A stretch of DNA of 18,119 bases from JAAYHC01 sp964483175 (GTDB lineage: Bacteria; Bacillota; UBA5301). The position numbers were made by a program, and so were the translations under genes. Positions within the stretch are counted from its first letter, which is position 1. Each line of letters opens with the position of its first letter. The stretch lies in NCBI GenBank assembly GCA_964483175.1, contig CAZAAT010000047.1:1-18119 (forward strand). The letters are read 5' to 3'. The notes beneath the pieces are model-generated. The model made no database searches. It was not told the DNA's origin and saw nothing but the letters and a program-made list of their open reading frames with translations. Shown piece after piece: positions 15,016 to 18,119 of this stretch.

Positions 15016-15780
15016 TTGGCAGGACATTCAAAATGGGCTAATATTAAGCATAAAAAAGCCAAAGCAGATGCATTTAAGGGCAAAATGTTTACCAAACTCG
15101 CCCGTGATATTATGGTTGCGGTGCGCGAATCAGGTAGCGATCCCAATACAAACTTTCGACTTCGCTTACTTATGGATAAGGCTCGGTCCATTAACATGCC
15201 CAGCGACAATATTACGCGGGCTATAAAGCGTGGATCCGGTGAAATTGAGGCTGAATCAGTCGAAGAGTTGGTTTATGAGGGGTACGGTCCCGGCGGGGTA
15301 GCGGTTTATCTGGATATCGTTACCGACAACCGTAATCGAACCGCCGGAGATGTTAGGTATATTTTTTCTAAGCATGGCGGCAACCTTGGTGAAACTGGTT
15401 GTGTAGCCTGGATGTTTGAGAAAAAAGGCTTGTTTTTGGTTGAAAAAGTGGATGGCGAGCTTCCGGCTGGGCTAGATGAGGATGCCGTCTTGATGGTAGC
15501 TCTCGAAGCGGGAGCAGAGGATGTTGTTTTTTATCCGGATACCGTAGAGATCATCACTGATCCGAGCAAGTTTAATGAGATTGAGCAGAAAATCAGTGAC
15601 GCGGGCATTGAGATAGCAGATGCTGAAATAACGATGATTCCTAAAAACAAAGTTGAACTAGACTCTGATACGGCGCTCCGATTGGCCAAGCTGGTTGTTG
15701 CGCTTGAAGACTATGATGATGTGCAAGGCGTCTATTATAATGCCGATATTTCTGATGAAATTTTCGACCAGATCGGATAA
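15016..15780 (+). CDS. yebC: YebC/PmpR family protein (DUF28)
   Basis: Seen: 254 residues with the hallmark N-terminus AGHSKWANIKHKKAKADA, KLARDIMVAVRESG, SDNITRAIKRGSGE, YEGYGPGGVAVYLD, DNRNRTAGDVRYIFSKHGG and CVAWMFEKKG. Known: YebC proteins were long called transcriptional regulators (PmpR), and newer work on relatives (mitochondrial TACO1, YebC2-type proteins) points to a role in translation of difficult peptide stretches such as polyproline. Which applies here cannot be read from sequence. Start TTG 15016 is chosen because the protein then begins exactly at the conserved M-A-G-H-S-K-W and GGGAGGGA lies 6-7 bases upstream. Its place before bofC-like and ruvC is typical for spore-forming Clostridia. 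Confidence 0.94.
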   Translation: MAGHSKWANIKHKKAKADAFKGKMFTKLARDIMVAVRESGSDPNTNFRLRLLMDKARSINMPSDNITRAIKRGSGEIEAESVEELVYEGYGPGGVAVYLDIVTDNRNRTAGDVRYIFSKHGGNLGETGCVAWMFEKKGLFLVEKVDGELPAGLDEDAVLMVALEAGAEDVVFYPDTVEIITDPSKFNEIEQKISDAGIEIADAEITMIPKNKVELDSDTALRLAKLVVALEDYDDVQGVYYNADISDEIFDQIG

Positions 15781-15836
15781 TATTGCATAATTACCAGGAA
15801 ATGGGGCAGGTTATCCCTTAGGGGGTGGCCAACCCG

Positions 15837-16412
15837 ATGAGTCGTAAACCCAAGCTTTGGATCATTTATCTCTTACTGGTTTTGGCTAGTTTTTCCATTG
15901 CTTACCTAGGTTTCTCTATTGGCAGCACCCCCAAAAGGTCCGGTTCTGATCTTTCTGGGCCGGTGCTGCCTCGTCCGTTATCCCGGGATGTCGTCAACGC
16001 GGAGACCGTGGTTGTCCGCAAAATATTTTATGCTAAATCAAAACTTGAGCTCGAAGAACGTACACGGCTTCCTGTAGAGCTGGTCGGCTTTGATCGTGAA
16101 CAGCTGGCTGCCCGATTGCAAAATGGGATTATCGAACGCTTTTCACCGCAAGAGATTGTGGTTCGCGAAGTACGGGACGAGCTTGCCCCGCTTCATTCAG
16201 CCAAGCGTTTTCTCAGTATTACTGATGGCAAGGTAGCACTATTTCGTGGGGTGCCTGGCTTAGCTTATGAATGTATCGAAGTTACCGATATTCCCGTGGC
16301 GAAGTTACCTCCACAAGAAATCGCCGATCTAAACAAAGGAATTCCGGTTTATAACGACAAGAACTTAATGGAACTGTTAATGGGCTTAAGTAGCCTTGCC
16401 TTAGCTGATTAG
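15837..16412 (+). CDS. BofC-like membrane-anchored protein
   Basis: Seen: 191 residues, one N-terminal membrane segment (about 7-27), then a polar domain ending in FLSITDGKVALFRGVPGLAY, which resembles the BofC C-terminal domain (strand pattern x-L-x-I-x-D-G-x-V-A-L-F-x-G). Known: BofC in B. subtilis is a forespore-secreted protein that restrains the SpoIVB protease in the sigma-K checkpoint, and its gene directly precedes ruvA-ruvB; many Clostridia have the order yebC-bofC-like-ruvC-ruvA-ruvB seen here. The N-terminal half shows no family I recognise. Start ATG 15837 fits the GGGGGTGG site 8 bases upstream; the GTG at 15825 does not. Name is inferred from domain and position. Confidence 0.7.
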   Translation: MSRKPKLWIIYLLLVLASFSIAYLGFSIGSTPKRSGSDLSGPVLPRPLSRDVVNAETVVVRKIFYAKSKLELEERTRLPVELVGFDREQLAARLQNGIIERFSPQEIVVREVRDELAPLHSAKRFLSITDGKVALFRGVPGLAYECIEVTDIPVAKLPPQEIADLNKGIPVYNDKNLMELLMGLSSLALAD

Positions 16413-16477
16413 ATCTCCAAAGGATATGCTTTGCCGCCTGTCGAAGTAGTCCCATGGCTATTTGGAGGCGGTTTTGC

Positions 16478-16981
16478 ATGATTGTTTTAGGTATTGATCC
16501 GGGCACTGCAATAATGGGCTACTCATTTCTCGAATTTTCCAAGCAAACAACGGTTTTGGATTATGGGGTACTACGTACTCCGGCTAATATGGAGCCACAT
16601 CTTCGCTTAAACCAGTTATATAGTGGTTTGGAGCAGCTGATCGCTACTTATCGGCCTGACTGCTTAGCTATCGAGTCGCTTTTTTTCAACAAAAATGTTA
16701 AGACTGCGCTCTCGGTCGGAGAAGCTAGGGGTATTGCTTTGTTGGCCGCTGCCCGCAATGGTTTGGCTGTCTTCGAGTATACGCCTTTACAGGTGAAGTT
16801 AGCGGTAACAGGTCAAGGCCGGGCTGCTAAGGAACAGGTAGGTTACATGGTAAAGGCCTTGCTTAAATTAAAGACGATTCCTACACCCGATGATGCTTGT
16901 GACGCTTTGGCGGTAGCTTTGTGCCATCAGTACTCAAACCAGGGCCTAGCTTTGTTAAGCAAGGGGGGCGGAGGCAAATGA
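16478..16981 (+). CDS. ruvC: Holliday junction resolvase RuvC
   Basis: Endonuclease that cuts four-way DNA junctions symmetrically after RuvAB branch migration. Seen: 167 residues (family about 160-175), with the four catalytic acids in place: Asp7 (LGIDPGT), Glu66 (AIESLFFNKN), Asp139 and Asp142 (PDDACDALAVALCH), plus the conserved TGQGRAAKEQV. Start ATG 16478 has GGAGG at 16464-16468; the frame runs open upstream to 16454, but MIVLGIDPGT is the expected N-terminus. Its stop overlaps the ruvA start (ATGA). Confidence 0.96.
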   Translation: MIVLGIDPGTAIMGYSFLEFSKQTTVLDYGVLRTPANMEPHLRLNQLYSGLEQLIATYRPDCLAIESLFFNKNVKTALSVGEARGIALLAAARNGLAVFEYTPLQVKLAVTGQGRAAKEQVGYMVKALLKLKTIPTPDDACDALAVALCHQYSNQGLALLSKGGGGK

Positions 16982-17592
16982 TAGCCGCCTTGTCGGGTAA
17001 AATTTTACGTAAAGGCCAAGGCGAAGTGGTAATCGACGTTGGCGGCGTTGGTTACCGCGTCTTGATTTCAGAGCGCACCCTAAAAAATCTGGCTTCTCTC
17101 GGGTCGGAGACATCACTGTGCACCTTATTAATCATTCGAGATGATGCCCATCTACTATTCGGCTTTGAAACCTGGGAGGAACGGGAGGCTTTCTCCACTT
17201 TGATTGGTGTTTCCGGGGTTGGACCGAAAACTGCTCTCGGCATCCTCTCACAGCTCTCGCTGGATGAGCTGATTCAGGCATTGGCCACCGGAAATGTTGA
17301 TCTGTTAACTAGTGTCAACGGGATCGGCAAAAAGACTGCTCAAAGGCTTATCGTCGAGTTGAAAGACAAACTAAGCCTGCCGGAAACTATGGGTAGAGGT
17401 GAGCAGACCGGATTTGCATCTGCGAGCACCCCGACTATTTCAGAGGTTGTAGAGGCTCTGGTATCCTTAGGGTATGCCCAATTGCCTGCTGCTCGGGCTA
17501 GCCAGGCCGCGCTGCGCGAGTTAGGCGAGGATGCCCGCGTTGAAGATCTAATCAAAGTAGCACTAAAACATTGTACTAACCTGGAGGTATAG
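16978..17592 (+). CDS. ruvA: Holliday junction DNA helicase subunit RuvA
   Basis: Tetrameric junction-binding protein that loads the RuvB motor. Seen: 204 residues; N-terminal OB fold (MIAALSGKILRKGQGEVVID, then GVGYRVLIS), two helix-hairpin-helix motifs (FSTLIGVSGVGPKTALGILS and LTSVNGIGKKTAQRLIVELK), an acid-poor linker about 135-150, and a C-terminal UBA-like RuvB-binding domain (EVVEALVSLGYAQLPAARAS). Start ATG 16978 overlaps ruvC by 4 bases, with GGGGGGCGGAGG just upstream. Complete and ordinary. Confidence 0.96.
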   Translation: MIAALSGKILRKGQGEVVIDVGGVGYRVLISERTLKNLASLGSETSLCTLLIIRDDAHLLFGFETWEEREAFSTLIGVSGVGPKTALGILSQLSLDELIQALATGNVDLLTSVNGIGKKTAQRLIVELKDKLSLPETMGRGEQTGFASASTPTISEVVEALVSLGYAQLPAARASQAALRELGEDARVEDLIKVALKHCTNLEV

Positions 17593-17594
17593 CT

Positions 17595-17816
17595 TTGGCT
17601 GAAAGATTTATTTCCCCGCAGGCGCGACCGGAAGATATCGAGTTGGACAGAGATGTTCGTCCAAAAAGATTAAGTGATTATATTGGTCAATATCGCGCTA
17701 AGGATAGCCTTACAGTCTATATTCAGGCGGCTCTGGCTAGGCAAGAGGCCTTAGACCATGTTTTGGTGTATGGCCCACCAGGTCCGGGCAAAACTACCCC
17801 GGCCGGGATTATCGCC
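17595..17816 (+). CDS. ruvB: RuvB N-terminal fragment, cut off by a junction after Walker A
   Basis: Branch-migration motor ATPase of the RuvABC system. Seen: TTG start with GGAGG 7 bases upstream and 2 bases after the ruvA stop; typical RuvB residues 1-68 (ERFISPQARPEDIELDRDVR, RPKRLSDYIGQ, EALDHVLVYGPPGPGKTT). The Walker A reads GPPGPGKTTPAGIIA, whereas the family is almost invariably GPPGLGKTTLA; both leucines are proline here. After residue 74 the frame stays open but the protein is no longer RuvB: no Walker B DEIH, no sensor motifs. About 265 of the usual 335-340 residues are missing. Most likely the real ruvB continues elsewhere and this window carries a false join. Confidence 0.85.
17802..17816. 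other. ruvB/dapF junction at a shared AGIIA-coding stretch
   Basis: These 15 bases encode Ala-Gly-Ile-Ile-Ala. RuvB proteins carry this peptide right after Walker A, and DapF proteins often have an A-G-I-I stretch just before the R-V-K-x-K-L-T-D-P strand. The two reading frames agree across it. The shared coding sequence is a natural place for an assembler, or for microhomology recombination, to switch from one gene to the other. Confidence 0.7.
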
Positions 17817-18119
17817 GCCAGGGTTTCCGGCGGCAGGGTAAAGATCAAGCTTACCGACCCGCGGGGGCTGCGGATGGATATCCCCCTTAAATTAGGCATC
17901 CGGAGGATTAAGGTTAATTTTATCGATACCGGAGTCCCGCACGCGGTAATTTTTGTGAACGGGATCGAAGGCATCGACGTAAAAGGCATCGGTTCCCAGG
18001 TCAGGAATCATAAGGAATTTTCCCCCCGCGGGGCGAACGTGAATTTTGTGGAGGAGGAAGGGGCAGGGATGATCCGTGTCCGCACCTACGAAAGAGGGGT
18101 GGAGGATGAAACTCTCGCC
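17802..18119 (+). CDS. dapF: Diaminopimelate epimerase C-terminal half, joined in frame to ruvB (partial)
   Basis: DapF interconverts LL- and meso-diaminopimelate for lysine and peptidoglycan synthesis. Seen: 106 codons running off the window edge, with the family's GRVKIKLTDPRGLRMDIPL, DTGVPHAVIFV, VRNHKEFSPRGANVNFVE and IRVRTYERGVEDETLA; the next residues should be the active-site C-G-T-G. The N-terminal half, including the first catalytic cysteine, is absent. The bases here look richer in G+C, with more GGG, CGG and ATC codons, than the ruvA/ruvB part. There is no start codon or ribosome site of its own at the join. It is a fragment, brought here by a deletion fusion or, more likely, a chimeric assembly. 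Confidence 0.85.

Overview
The window reads as chromosomal DNA from an endospore-forming Firmicute, most like the Peptococcaceae/Moorella-type Clostridia. The evidence is sleB-ypeB (spore cortex hydrolysis), a BofC-like gene inside the order yebC-bofC-like-ruvC-ruvA-ruvB, strong Shine-Dalgarno sites with several TTG/GTG starts, and consensus sigma-A promoters. No mobile element, CRISPR array or rRNA gene was found, and no gap between genes exceeds about 210 bases. The taxonomic guess rests on gene content and order only.

Layout. (1) 1-777, minus: 5' part of trpB, cut by the window edge, with its own near-perfect sigma-A promoter. (2) 957-4472, plus: a four-gene operon for lipoyl-protein assembly: gcvH-like carrier, lipoate-protein ligase-like protein, and two different radical SAM proteins best read as the split lipoyl synthase LipS1/LipS2. 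(3) 4509-4618: tRNA-Asn(GUU) with its own promoter, whose -10 box covers the lipS2 stop codon, and a terminator. (4) 4711-6844: sleB-ypeB, facing a membrane-anchored RadC-like JAMM protein (6837-7403, minus). (5) 7606-9823: cheW and a methyl-accepting chemotaxis protein, then a terminator. (6) 9905-13071: an ADP-forming acyl-CoA synthetase and a Pta-N-terminus-like P-loop/DRTGG protein, coupled by a GTGA overlap. (7) 13060-13653, minus: 5-formyltetrahydrofolate cyclo-ligase. (8) 13745-14960: pgsA-like phosphatidyltransferase and PrsW-type membrane protease. (9) 15016-17592: yebC, bofC-like, ruvC, ruvA, then the start of ruvB.

The most notable biology is the lipoyl operon. It places carrier, attachment enzyme and sulfur-insertion enzymes together with no LipA or LipB. 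The pathway type is known (LipS1/LipS2 were characterised in Thermococcus kodakarensis), but this compact clostridial arrangement deserves attention. The most notable anomaly is the 3' end: ruvB runs in frame into the C-terminal half of diaminopimelate epimerase (dapF) at a shared Ala-Gly-Ile-Ile-Ala stretch (17802-17816). This is most likely a chimeric assembly join. The last codons of trpB at the 5' edge also look wrong (a CT repeat), so both ends of the window should be treated with caution.
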